In this document: in pieces, positions 18,762 to 27,534 of the stretch
How the letters are laid out: each line of letters begins with the position of its first letter
How positions within the stretch are numbered: position 1 is the stretch's first letter
Origin: Chitinophagaceae bacterium
GTDB lineage: Bacteria; Bacteroidota; Bacteroidia; Chitinophagales; Chitinophagaceae
Assembly: GCA_016720585.1 (NCBI GenBank)
Contig: JADKKH010000015.1
Coordinates: 1 to 30,547 of the forward strand
Reading direction: 5' to 3'
Length of the DNA stretch: 30,547 nucleotides
Translations under genes and position numbers: made by a program
Notes under the pieces: generated by a model
What the model was told of the DNA's origin: nothing
Seen by the model: the letters and a program-made list of their open reading frames with translations, nothing else
Database searches by the model: none

Positions 18762-19211
18762 ATGAAACCAATCACCTTTTTTCTTGTTATTTGTGCCACC
18801 ACACTTCTGGTATCTCACCGTCCCGTTGTTTCTCAACTTTTTATAAATGGCGAAAAGGCCGAATTGAAAAGTTTTGGTAAACCGGATGAAGTAAGAGAAT
18901 TTCCTAAAGGCAGGGTTGAACTAATTCACATTGGTAAAGCCACCATCGGAAGAGCTACTTTTCAACCAGGTTGGAAATGGTCAGAATCTGTGCAACCTCT
19001 GTCCAAAACAAAAAGTTGCGAGGCACCGCATTTCCAGTATCATGTCTCCGGAGAACTAATGGTTAAAATGGATGATGGTACCGTGCTACAATGCAAACCC
19101 GGTGATGTTTCACTGCTTCCTTTAGGTCATGATGCCTGGGTAGTAGGTAATGAACCTGCAGTGGTGGTTGATTTTCAGGGAATGCTGGATTATGCAAAAT
19201 CAGTAAAATAA
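18762..19211 (+). CDS. Secreted cupin-domain protein
   Basis: 149 residues from the ATG at 18762 (MKPITFFLVICATTLLVSHR.., a signal peptide to about residue 25). The upstream in-frame ATG at 18690 would place the signal sequence internally, so 18762 is preferred. The body is one small cupin: VELIHIGKATIGRATFQPGW, KWSESVQPL, HFQYHVSGELMVKMDDGT, CKPGDVSLLPLGHDAWVVGN. The His residues in CEAPHFQYHVSG and LPLGHDAW are positioned like cupin metal or ligand residues. Function is unknown; related cupins occur beside regulators and detoxification genes. It is 101 bases after the AraC gene and probably has its own signals. Confidence 0.85.
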   Translation: MKPITFFLVICATTLLVSHRPVVSQLFINGEKAELKSFGKPDEVREFPKGRVELIHIGKATIGRATFQPGWKWSESVQPLSKTKSCEAPHFQYHVSGELMVKMDDGTVLQCKPGDVSLLPLGHDAWVVGNEPAVVVDFQGMLDYAKSVK

Positions 19212-19238
19212 AACAAACAACGGCTAAAACCAATTTGT

Positions 19239-19535
19239 ATGTATATCGTTCGGAATATTTTTAAACTTCGTTTTGATTCCTTTAAAGATGTCAAAATCCT
19301 GCTGGACGAAGCGTACAGCAAAGGTTTATTACCGGATGTAAAATCTGCAAGAATATTATCTGGTTTCACAGGTGATTCATACAGGTTGATTTTTGAAGAA
19401 GGATATGATTCATTGGCGGAGTATGAAAATTTGCTAACTGAACACATAAATAAACCAACTTGGAAAAAATGGTATGAGAAATTTAAAGTTCATGTAACAG
19501 GTAACCAGCGTGAAATATTAAGGCAAGTAATGTAA
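19239..19535 (+). CDS. Small hypothetical protein, possible dimeric alpha/beta-barrel (NIPSNAP/ABM-like)
   Basis: 98 residues: MYIVRNIFKLRFDSFKDVKI.., RILSGFTGDSYRLIFEEGYD, SLAEYENLLTEH. The beta-alpha-beta pattern has short strands (VRNIFKLRF; SARILSGFTG; YRLIFEEGY) and helices rich in Lys/Glu. It resembles NIPSNAP or antibiotic-biosynthesis-monooxygenase type folds, which form dimers. I cannot name a family with certainty. It starts 27 bases after the cupin gene, so the two are probably cotranscribed. Confidence 0.6.
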   Translation: MYIVRNIFKLRFDSFKDVKILLDEAYSKGLLPDVKSARILSGFTGDSYRLIFEEGYDSLAEYENLLTEHINKPTWKKWYEKFKVHVTGNQREILRQVM

Positions 19536-19553
19536 AAAACCGCAACTTAAAAA

Positions 19554-21132
19554 TTATTTTACACCCGGGCCTAATAATGCTTTCCCGGCCCGGGCATTTG
19601 TATGCTGATCATTTTCTACCGTGAGTACACCATTGACTATTACAAAATGAAAACCTTTTGAATACGCATGGGGTTTCTCAAAAGTCGAAATATCTTTTAC
19701 TTCCTTTTCATCAAAGATGACGATGTCGGCGGCATATCCTTCCCGTAACAGACCCCGGTCTTTCAGTTGAAATTTTTGTGCAGGTAAGGAGGTCATTCTC
19801 CGGATAGCCTCTTCTAATGTGATCACTTTTTCCTCTCTGACATATTTTGCCAGCACTCTTGCATTGGTGCCATATCCCCGGGGATGCGGCATCCCCACAT
19901 TCAATACCCGGATGGAGGCATCACTGGCAAACATATTAAAGGGGTATTGCATGATGCGTTTGATATCTTCTTCACTCATGCCATGAAAAACGGCACTGGC
20001 TCCCCCTTCCATCATAATATCAATTACCGTCAGGGCTTCTTCTTTTGCTTTGTGTTTGCGGCCCTTCATCCCATTTATCTGTTCAATGCTTTTACCATTA
20101 TAGGTTGTGTCAGGTGAATAGTTGGCCACCACAGCGTAACTGAAATGCTTCAACTTTCTTTTCTTCAATCGGGCAAGCATGGAATTGATGACATATTTTT
20201 TATATCAGGCCGCTGTAATCTTGCTTTGATGGAATCCTGGCCATCTGCCAATATCTCATCGGGGATCAGGGTACTGATGGAGGTGCTGCTGGCCGTATAA
20301 GGATACTGATCAATCGGTACTTCTATTCCTTCTTTTCTGGCCGCTTCTATCATCGGCACGGTTTCTTTACTTCGTCCCCAATTGTGCTGGCCACTTAATT
20401 TAAAATGCGAGATCTCTACGGGAATTTTTGCTTCTCTACCGATCGTCAACGCTTCTTCAATAGCATACGTAACACTATCCCCTTCATCCCGCATGTGCGT
20501 GGCATAAAGTCCGTTGTATTTTGCAGCTACTTTGGCGAGAGCTACGATCTCCGGGGTTTTCGTGTAAGTGCCCGGTATATAAATAAGTCCTGTTGACAGA
20601 CCCACTGCACCGGCTCTCATAGCTTTATCCACCAGGGCTTCCATTTGTTTCATTTCCTCGGGAGTAGCATCCCGGTTGGCACGGCCCATCACGGCTTTTC
20701 GAATATCATTATGACCAATCAGTGTAGCGACGTTGATGGAAAGTTTTAATGAATCGATCCACTTCAGGTATTTTCCAATATCAACGTTGGAAGATCCACA
20801 GTTTCCGGTAACACATGTTGTAACGCCGTCCAGAATAAAACTTGTGGCATCGGGATCTTTAACTTCATCATCTTCCAGGTGGGTGTGTACATCAATAAAA
20901 CCGGGGGCAATAAACAAACCTTTTGCATCAATGATTTTTTTTGCCGGGAGATTAACGGCTCTTCCTATCCGGATGATCTTTCCGTTATTAACAGCAACAT
21001 TTCCATAGTACCAGTTGTTGCCGGTTCCATCAATAATTTTTCCATTGATAATAAGGATATCACATGTGGTAGCTACCGGATCTGTGCTCCGGCAACCAAA
21101 GGAAAGAATAAAAGAAACAATACCCATCTCAT
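19554..21132 (-). CDS. N-acyl-D-amino-acid deacylase (D-aminoacylase family amidohydrolase)
   Basis: Amidohydrolase that would release D-amino acids or dipeptides from N-acyl forms. From about 21132 it has a hydrophobic leader (MRWVLFLLFF..) and, one frame away, ..SFGCRSTD, so it is exported and possibly a lipoprotein; the junction is frameshifted. Body: DILIINGKIIDGTGNNWYYG, GFIDVHTHLEDDE (HxH metal pair), GVTTCVTGNCGSS (Cys ligand typical of this family), YATHMRDEGDS, VEISHFKLSG (His), and after a shift near 20185, MFASDASIRV (Asp) and HPRGYGTNARVLAKY. It ends ..ALLGPGVK. All expected metal-site residues are present. Length is about 525 residues. It sits 49 bases downstream of a DUF418 gene on the same strand, so an operon is likely. 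Confidence 0.9.
19564..19594. terminator. Convergent hairpin inside the 3' end of the deacylase gene
   Basis: CCCGGGCC (19564-19571) and GGCCCGGG (19587-19594) form a perfect 8-bp stem with a 15-base loop, 29 bases past the plus-strand stop at 19535. The stops of the two convergent genes are only 18 bases apart, so a terminator for the plus operon would have to lie here, within the opposing coding sequence. It lacks a clear T-tract. Confidence 0.35.
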
Positions 21133-21181
21133 GCCCTCAAGTTACAGAATATTGAATGATGCTGTTTGTTAATTAAAGTGT

Positions 21182-22456
21182 TTATCCGGAAATGTTATTA
21201 CTTGTTCGTTTTATCATCGGCTGCCATTTTTTATAGGTAGCACTGCGCCAGAGCCACTCAAGCGGACCATAATTAAAATATTTCAGCCATTGGGTGCTGA
21301 GGATTATCTGCAGGATGAAAAAACAGACACCAAATAATGTATAATAGACCGGGCCTACCTGTCCCATATACCCCAGACCGGCACCAAGAAAAACAAAATT
21401 GCCTGTCAGCGATTGTAGGATATAGTTACTGAAAGCCATTTTTCCCACTGGGGCCAGCACCGACAATATTTTTTTGCCCGCAGCCGATTGAAAAGACAAC
21501 ATGAATAAAGCAACATAGGCCATTGCCAGCGGCACTACACCCAGGGCATAAGCAATGGTTTGATATAAACCCTTCATTTTTAAATTAAAATAATCATTAT
21601 TGTACCACGTCATATAATGGCCCAGGTAATAATTGGCAGGCAAGCCGATTACTAAACCCATGCAAATGATCCAATACAATAATTTTTTGTGTTGCAATAA
21701 GTTTTTATAAAAATCAGACCGGCCTACAACATAGCCAATTAAAAACATGCCCAACACTTTTGGTATCCGGCTCACAAAAAACAAATAACCATAGCGATAA
21801 AAGAAGCCGGCAATATTTCCTTTCAGTACGTCCCACCACGTAGAATTCTTAATGGCAGCCATATACTCTTCCTGGCTTTTTATGTTATTGAATTTTGTAT
21901 TAATTTGACTATCCACCCAGCCCCGGTTTCAAATAATTTTTTGAAGGATAATTTAAATCAGGAAAAGTCATTTTAAGCCAATACAGCAATACAGGAGAAA
22001 GAATAAGCAGGACACCTGTTATCAATAATGTTTTATTGGAAAATTTTCTCAGGGGATTAATAAAAAACCAACCAACGCATAAAAGAAAACAATATCTCCC
22101 GGCCAGATCATCAAATGAACGGCGCCGAGCAATAACATGAACAGCAACCTTCTTCGGATGGTGGGCACCGCATTGATGCCTTTGGCCATTCCCCGTTTTA
22201 CCTGCAGGGCAATGCCCCAGCCAAACAATAAACTGAAAATGGAATAAAATTTTCCTTCGATGAACATATGATGAAGGAATTGCATTTTGTGATCCCACCC
22301 TTCCAGTAAGAAGGGACCGGTAGCATGGGCATTTTCCTCGTACCAACTGAAACCGCTCCCGAGGTTGGCAATAAAAATACCGAGGATGGCAAAGCCACGA
22401 AGCACATCCATAAAGGTTTCTCTTTCATTGGCTTGAACGGGATTCAATGATTGCAT
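21182..22456 (-). CDS. DUF418 family membrane protein, copy 3 (divergent)
   Basis: Starts MQSLNPVQANERETFMDVLR with FMDVLRGFAILGIFIANL, the N-terminal DUF418 helix. Then FYSIFSLLFGWGIALQVKRG, RRRLLFMLLLGAVHLMIWPG, DIVFFYALVGFLLI and, after shifts near 22050 and 21910, more helices. The C-terminal signature is SVLAPVGKMAFSNYILQSL.. and ..FNYGPLEWLWRSATYKKWQP. Restored length is about 425. It is clearly less similar to copies 1 and 2 than those are to each other. It is upstream of and on the same strand as the D-aminoacylase gene, suggesting the pair handles a shared substrate. Two or more frameshifts. Confidence 0.88.
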
Positions 22457-22582
22457 TGCGGTTGGTTTTATGTTTAAATAATCGGGGCTGTCAGGATAGG
22501 AGGACGGAAAAGAGAGAATGGATAAATATAAAGATAGAAATCCGGTTTCCGTAAATGAGGTAAGAAAAAATCAGGGGAGGCG

Positions 22583-22596
22583 GTGATTTAAGTCAC
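22583..22596. promoter_or_regulatory. CRP/FNR-like palindromic operator
   Basis: GTGATTTAAGTCAC keeps the GTGA-N6-TCAC core of CRP/FNR family sites (six of seven symmetric pairs match). It is 47 bases upstream of the micro-ORF at 22643 and 159 bases upstream of the DUF2892 gene. Which regulator binds is not known; no CRP/FNR gene is in the window. Confidence 0.55.
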
Positions 22597-22642
22597 ATAC
22601 GGGCTTGCTATACAGGGGTAGATTTACATACCGAGGTCTACT

Positions 22643-22723
22643 ATGAACAAAGCTGGGAAATTATTATTAGTATGTTTGATTTGTATAGCTTTGGTTTTAC
22701 TTATCGTAAAGATTTCCGGATAA
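22643..22723 (+). CDS. 26-residue single-span membrane micro-protein (putative)
   Basis: An ATG-initiated ORF of 26 codons: MNKAGKLLLVCLICIALVLL, then IVKISG and a TAA stop. A basic start, a 15-19 residue hydrophobic core and a basic end give a textbook single transmembrane helix with the N-terminus inside. It lies between a CRP/FNR-like box and the DUF2892 membrane gene, which begins 31 bases later, so cotranscription is likely. The ORF is too short for normal gene calling. The alternative is a non-translated leader that looks hydrophobic by chance, given the AT-rich sequence. No family is recognised. Confidence 0.5.
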   Translation: MNKAGKLLLVCLICIALVLLIVKISG

Positions 22724-22754
22724 AAATCAATAAATAAAAAGTAAACTAATTATT

Positions 22755-22968
22755 ATGAAAAAATATGGGCGGAGCGGACCGCATTATCCGCATTTTGGTT
22801 GCTGCTGTTTTCGCTTACCTGTATTTCAGCGGAACAGTAACGGGCACATTAGGCCTGGTATTGGTGGTCCTGGGCGGCGTGTTTGTATTAACCAGCCTGG
22901 TAAGTTTTTGTCCATTATATACACTGGTTGGACTAAATACCTGTCCCCGCAAAGAAAATAGTAAATAA
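22755..22968 (+). CDS. DUF2892 (YgaP-type) small membrane protein
   Basis: About 71 residues when one A is restored after ATGAAAAAA (MKKNMGGADRIIRI). It has two hydrophobic segments (LVAAVFAYLYFSGTV; LGLVLVVLGGVFVLTSLV) and the family's Cys motif SFCPLYTLVGLNTC. The motif ATG-KKNMG..DR.IR..V with a CPLY..LG..TC tail is the DUF2892 pattern, found fused to rhodaneses in YgaP and as stand-alone inner-membrane proteins, often in redox- or sulfur-responsive genes. The stop TAA at 22966-22968 lies inside the left arm of the palindromic element that follows. Confidence 0.88.
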
Positions 22969-23056
22969 TGCCGATTGTGCATCCATAACCTGCCTTTGCC
23001 GGCAAAGAGTACATCCCGATCCCTATCGGGACCAATGGTCTGAACATCGGCATTAT
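22965..23056. repeat. 92-bp palindromic element with nested hairpins
   Basis: The termini ATAATGCCGAT (22965-22975) and ATCGGCATTAT (23046-23056) are perfect complements. Inside are the 14-bp palindrome CTTTGCCGGCAAAG (22992-23005) and the hairpin TCCCGAT-CCCT-ATCGGGA (about 23012-23029). It overlaps the DUF2892 stop codon. It probably acts as terminator or mRNA stabiliser; the architecture suggests a REP/MITE-like unit. Confidence 0.75.
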
Positions 23057-23159
23057 ACCGGGACAATCCGGAATAATTTATAAATACGATTGATATAAAT
23101 TGCCCTGATGGGTAGTTGATGGTTAAAGGTTAGATAGAGGTGAGGTTTATTCCTGGCCT

Positions 23160-24308
23160 CTATTTTTTTAGCGGACCAATCCGGAAATTATTCCTGTAAG
23201 AAAATAAAATTAAAAAGGAGTGTTCCATATAACCCTTTTTCAGATCTATATACGGACTGACGCGGGCATCCACAAAGAAATTGGGAAACAACTCTTTTTC
23301 GTACAGCAGGTTCAGTAGTAATAATTTTCTTTTCGGTTCCTGGTAATTTTCTCTTCCGCTGATGGAAGAGATGCTCTGGTAAATGGGGGCGCCAAAGGGG
23401 GCTATATAATTTGATCCATTCCAGAAAGATGCCAGGAAAGCAATATCATATTTTGATTTTATATAAACATTTACCAGTTGTCCCCGGCCTTTGTTAAAAG
23501 GGTATAAATTACTCTTATGGAAATGCCGGTAACCGGAATAATAACCATCGATTTTAAATTGTTTCAGAAAGCCTTTATTTGCAGGGTTATTCCACTCAGC
23601 CGCCAGACCCGCAGCCGAGTTGATTACGGTAGAAACAACGGAACCATTGGTGTCGAGCTGTCCGCCTTTATGCGGCGTGATGAATTGTAAAGGAGCTTTT
23701 ACCTGCCAGGGTTTGCCGGGTTTGGTAAAAGTATAGGCGAAAGATAAACCCCCGGCCAACTCTTCGGGATAATTGGAATTAAACGTCTGGCGCAGTTCCC
23801 AATCGAGCCAGATATCCGTCATAATACGGCTCGTATTATATTTAATCTGAAAGCCCTCTTCAACCGGCCGGGTAATAATCCGGTCGTACCCCATTAATGG
23901 TTCAATTAACTGGTGCGACAAAGTGCCTTCCAATGCGCCGAATAATATGCGAAGATTTTTTTGCGGAATAAACTGCATAGAAAATAAAGCGATGGCTTTT
24001 TGCGGGCCGGCATCACCGAATTCTTTTTGTAATAAAGCGCCCGCCTCTATTTTTAGCCATTTGTTCGGCTGGATAACCAATCTTGGATAATGCCAGGTGC
24101 CAAAATAAGTAAAACCGGTCTGCACATTATTTTTAAAGTATTCATAATCCCGGAAATAGGAAAGGGTGCTGTAGGCAATGGAAAAACTGTTACTGTCTTT
24201 CGCCTGTACGGGGTTATTAAACTTCATGGCACCGGAAACAAGCTGGCTGCCGGCATTCATAGAGCCAAGCGAACAGATAATACATAAAACGATGCTGATC
24301 TTTTTCAT
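23160..24308 (-). CDS. Outer-membrane beta-barrel protein (porin-like), 382 residues
   Basis: From ATG 24308: MKKISIVLCIICSLGSMNAG is a signal peptide. The rest is beta-rich with alternating aromatics: TGFTYFGTWHYPRLVIQPNK, WLKIEAGALLQKEFGDAG, NLRILFGALEGTLSHQLIEP, MTDIWLDWELRQTF, LAGGLSFAYTF, VNVYIKSKYDIAFLASFWNG, and the last strand SFLILFSYRNNFRIGPLKK. The internal motif with IEAGA and LFGALEGTLSHQL recalls uncharacterised Bacteroidota outer-membrane proteins; no transport substrate is evident. The start overlaps the upstream stop as ATGA (24305-24308), so translation is coupled to the preceding gene. An upstream ATG at 24341 lies inside that gene and is rejected. No frameshift. Confidence 0.75.
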   Translation of the reverse strand: MKKISIVLCIICSLGSMNAGSQLVSGAMKFNNPVQAKDSNSFSIAYSTLSYFRDYEYFKNNVQTGFTYFGTWHYPRLVIQPNKWLKIEAGALLQKEFGDAGPQKAIALFSMQFIPQKNLRILFGALEGTLSHQLIEPLMGYDRIITRPVEEGFQIKYNTSRIMTDIWLDWELRQTFNSNYPEELAGGLSFAYTFTKPGKPWQVKAPLQFITPHKGGQLDTNGSVVSTVINSAAGLAAEWNNPANKGFLKQFKIDGYYSGYRHFHKSNLYPFNKGRGQLVNVYIKSKYDIAFLASFWNGSNYIAPFGAPIYQSISSISGRENYQEPKRKLLLLNLLYEKELFPNFFVDARVSPYIDLKKGYMEHSFLILFSYRNNFRIGPLKK

Positions 24309-24851
24309 TCTTCTTTGCCCCCTTTTTCTCCTATGAACCATTGTTCTTTATTTTTAAATAATACATTAAATGTGGTCAGTGAACCATAACAGCGGGTAAT
24401 ATACTGCTGAATATTTACTTTTTCCTCATCACCCAGGGTTTTATTGCTGTTGATGTTTTGTTCCAGTACCCGTAACCTGTCCCGCAGCATAACTATCTTA
24501 TGAAAGAAATCATCAATGGGAATTTCTTTGGGCTTTAAACTTTTATCAGCTGGTTGCAGCAGCATCATTCCTTTTATCCATTTATCGCCCAACGGTACAT
24601 TTTCAGTGATCCCACCCCAGAGACGCAAATATTTTAAGTAAAGATTTTTCAACTTCACTGGTGGTTTCTATTTCGGCACTTACATTTTCCGGAATGATGT
24701 CATCCAGCTTGTCATCGGTTTTATCAATTTCTTTAATACCCTGGTTAATAAAAGAAATCAGGTAAGTGGCATAACGGATTCCGACGATCACACCGGGACC
24801 ATACTGAGTGTGTTGTAAACGGGTTCCGATGCCAAGGGTTGTTTGTTCCAT
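24305..24851 (-). CDS. Conserved Bacteroidota hypothetical protein, about 180 residues
   Basis: Starts at ATG 24851 with MEQTTLGIGTRLQHTQYGPG followed by VIVGIRYATYLISF and an acidic linker. One frameshift near 24620-24640 joins it to LRLWGGITENVPLGDKWIKG and the C-terminal half (PADKSLKPKEIPIDDFFHKI, RDRLRVLEQNINSNKTLGDE, EKVNIQQYITRCYGSLTTFN). The N-terminal GIGTxxxHxxYGxGVI with beta-strands is like a small SH3/KOW or CarD-like beta-barrel; the rest is helical. I recall close relatives as uncharacterised across Bacteroidota. The last codon overlaps the next gene's start (ATGA). A cytosolic partner of an outer-membrane protein is an odd pairing. No function is assigned. Confidence 0.8.
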
Positions 24852-25311
24852 AATTTTTATTTCATTTTTGTAGCAGGGCACAAGGCCCGGTTTATTTTAT
24901 TATCCCGCTTCTGTCGGGATACTTCATTTGGATGCAAAAAACTGTGATATGAGATGAGTGCCATCGGCCTACCTGTCCGGAAGGCAGGCACGGCTCATCA
25001 TCAAATATACCGTGCCTACGGCTCTCTACTATAGTTTTGGTTCTTGCAACGGGTTAAAACCCGTTGTTAGAATATTGAACCGAGGCTACGCCTCTGCAGC
25101 CCAAAACACAGCGAGCAACAGCATAAAAAATTCCCAGAGTTAATGTGCCCCTGCCCGTCCGGTCAGGCGGGGATTTTTTCCTGCCCCGAGGTCCTGAGCT
25201 AGTCGAAGGATCCGGATCGGCAGTTTGCGAATGACCATGCACTTTCATAAAATAAATTTCAAGAATATATGATGATAGGCTCCCGACTACAGACTAATGA
25301 CTCCGGACTCC
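24852..25311. repeat. 460-bp mosaic of palindromic repeats, no intact gene
   Basis: Several unrelated hairpins are packed together. They are TATCCCG..CGGGATA (24901-24921), a GCCTACCTGTCCGGAAGGC unit (24967-24989), CCGTGCCTACGG (25010-25021), CAACGGGTTAAAACCCGTTG (25047-25066), GAGGCTACGCCTC (25082-25094), CCCCTGCCCGTCCGG..GGGG (25148-25172) and a CCTGAGC..GAAGGATC unit (25190-25212). Between them are pieces of a DUF6090 gene start (25101-25143 and 25219-25248). Confidence 0.75.
25095..25248 (-). pseudogene. Relic of a DUF6090 gene start, interrupted by palindromic repeats
   Basis: On the minus strand it opens MKVHGHSQTA, like the MEVHAHTHTA start of the intact copies. A 36-base insert (25183-25218) encodes DPDPSTSSGPRG in frame. 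Native RKK follows (25174-25182), then a roughly 25-base GC-rich hairpin (about 25147-25172), and native LWEFFMLLLAVFW (25101-25143) matching HYFWEFLMLFLAVFC. After that the gene body is missing and replaced by further palindromes. It lies 64 bases downstream of the acylase stop. Confidence 0.75.
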
Positions 25312-27513
25312 TTACTCCCCCGGATGATAACTCTTTTCCACATGCTTCATTACATCATCTTTATAAAACAACACTTCTTTAAATTTTCCCTTGCTGTACA
25401 TCAAAGCCTGATCAAAAAAATGTTTTGAATCCGGATTGCCACTCTGTCCGCCAGCCAGCAATGATTTGGCTTTTATTTTTTTCCCGAATTCAACGGCACA
25501 AATAAAACTGTTGCCATTTACACCATACCTTTTTACCGTACCGGGATACGTACGGCTGGAATAGGAAGGCAGCATGCCCCAGGTGGAAGATACAAAGCCA
25601 ACAGGAATGCTGGGTTTGCTATCGTCAAATTGATTTTCAACAGCGCCTGAAATCCGTTGAAACCGGTTTATCTCTCCCCAGGGTACCTGCCAGCGGCCCA
25701 TTTTATTTTGGAGTTCTGTAATGGTGGCCAGGAGTGGTTTCAATAAATCTCCAGGTGCAGCCGTGGCCGCAAACTGCCGGGCTTTGTCTATGAGGTCAGC
25801 CTTTTCATTTCCGGAAATAATTGTTTTAGAAATAGCAGGTAAAATTTTCTGGACCCCATTCAACAGCGAGGGTTGTAGCAATTGAATTTCTCCGCAGCGA
25901 AAATCCCATTGTTTCAACACACCGATTGGCAGTATAAAGGGAACTATACAGGGAGTCGGTGTGAAATATTTTTTTTCAAATGAAACTTACCAGGGCCGGA
26001 ATCAATAATTCAAATGCCGTTAATCGGTTATCGTAGCCGGCCTTAATTACTTTGTCGATCGTGTACTGTTTTTCTTCATCGAGAACTCTCACTGCATTTA
26101 TGCCCCGGAAATTTTCTTCATCCGGCGCCATGTACACCGGAAAATTTTCCCGCTTAGGGCTGTTTTTACCTGCTACTGTATACGGAGTGGAGTTACAGTT
26201 TTGCAACCAGCCATTGACCGGGTTAATGCTCTGAACAATATCAGTAATGGCGTGTAATCCTTTCCATTCGGTAGCAGGAATGGTTCCGTTCACCGGTTGG
26301 GTCCAGTCAAATTTGGTATCGCGGACAGGAATACGGTTACCATGCCAGTAGGCGATATTGCCTTCTGCATCGGCATACACGGTGTTATTGGAAATATTGC
26401 CTTTCAGATCCAGCGTTTTTTAAAATTCACAAAACTGTTTGCTTTATTCCGCTGCCAGCATTGAATAAGGCCATTCCTGATCCGGTTGTCTGCTCTCAGG
26501 CTCAGGTAACCTTCCTTTCTTTTTGACATTAGAGGTCCATGATGGGTGAAAAGAGCCGTTACCGTTTTAGATTGTATGCCGCTTCCTGATTTATACTTCA
26601 GAACTATCTTTTTTTCAATAACCGGCCTTTGTGTTTTATTATATTCATAGACCCAGCTATTATTTTTTCTTGAAATTTTTTCAATATAGGTATCTGCGGC
26701 ATCCACTTTACTTGATGTGTGCATCCATCCGCAGTGTTCGTTGAATCCCTGGTAAACAAAAATTGCCCCAGGTAACGGCACCATATACATTCAGCCCTTC
26801 CTCACTTACCATATGTACTTCCGGCCGGAAATAGAAAGTGACATGCGGGTTGATATACAAAATGGCGTTTCCCGATTCAGTTAATTTTGGTTCAAAAGCA
26901 AAACCATTGGATCCGGTCAGGTCCTGCGGGTTTTCGGTGTCTTCTAAATTTTGCTTCTTTACAGCGGAAACTTCTTTACCATCTAAATAAAGGTTTTTAA
27001 ATTCGTCTTCACTGATATCAGCCGTGTTGATCGCATTAATGCTGCCATCCGTCCATAAAAAAGGGTACCAGGGTTTAAAGCGGGTTAAGAGGGCGGGTTT
27101 TACCCCCGGGTTCTTATAGAGATAATAATTTAGGCCGTCAGCAAAAGCATTACATAATTGTTTCATCCAGGCGGGTGCCTGATTATAATCATTCAGGGAA
27201 GCCACGGAATCAAACAGTATCCGGTTTAGCAGATCAACAGCCAGTTCACTTTCACCTGCCACTTCAGAGAGAGCCGACCGAGTTTGTCAATATAATTCAT
27301 TTCCTCTCTCTTGAAATCGTCTTCACATTGGGCATACATAAGTCCGAACACGGCATCGGCATCTGTTTTACCATAGATATGGGGTATACCATAATTATCA
27401 CGGATGATGGTGACGTTTTTGGATTGTTTTTCCCAGCGAGTAATTTCCTCTTTTGAAAAATTCTGGGCCAGGAGTTGAATGGGAAAAACTAGTAAAATAA
27501 GTATTTGTTTCAT
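25312..27513 (-). CDS. Penicillin acylase family hydrolase (Ntn), secreted, frameshifted
   Basis: Starts at ATG 27513: MKQILILLVFPIQLLAQ (signal peptide), then VTIIRDNYGIPHIYGKTDAD and AVFGLMYAQCEDDF of the alpha chain. The autoproteolysis site and nucleophile are in DLTGSNGFAFEP (Ser codon 26909-26911). Beta-chain landmarks are AILYINPHVTFYF, VYGAVTWGNFCLPG, a GFNEHCGWMHTSS segment with the oxyanion Asn, TALFTHHGPLM, YADAEGNIAYWHGNRIP, and near the end VGFVSSTWGMLPSYSSRTY. It ends VEKSYHPGE. The protein is about 730 residues over 2.2 kb and needs frameshift repair near 27250, 26750, 26390 and 25950. The family cleaves amides of acyl chains (penicillin, cephalosporin, N-acyl homoserine lactones); the substrate here is unknown. 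It lies 22 bases downstream of the DUF6090 array. Confidence 0.87.
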
Positions 27514-27534
27514 ATGATTTTATTTCTCTGAAGG

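Noticed and set aside
25054..25248. A 64-codon minus-strand ORF as a new gene.
   Set aside because: It is a DUF6090 start read through inserted palindromes, and the native second half lies in another frame.
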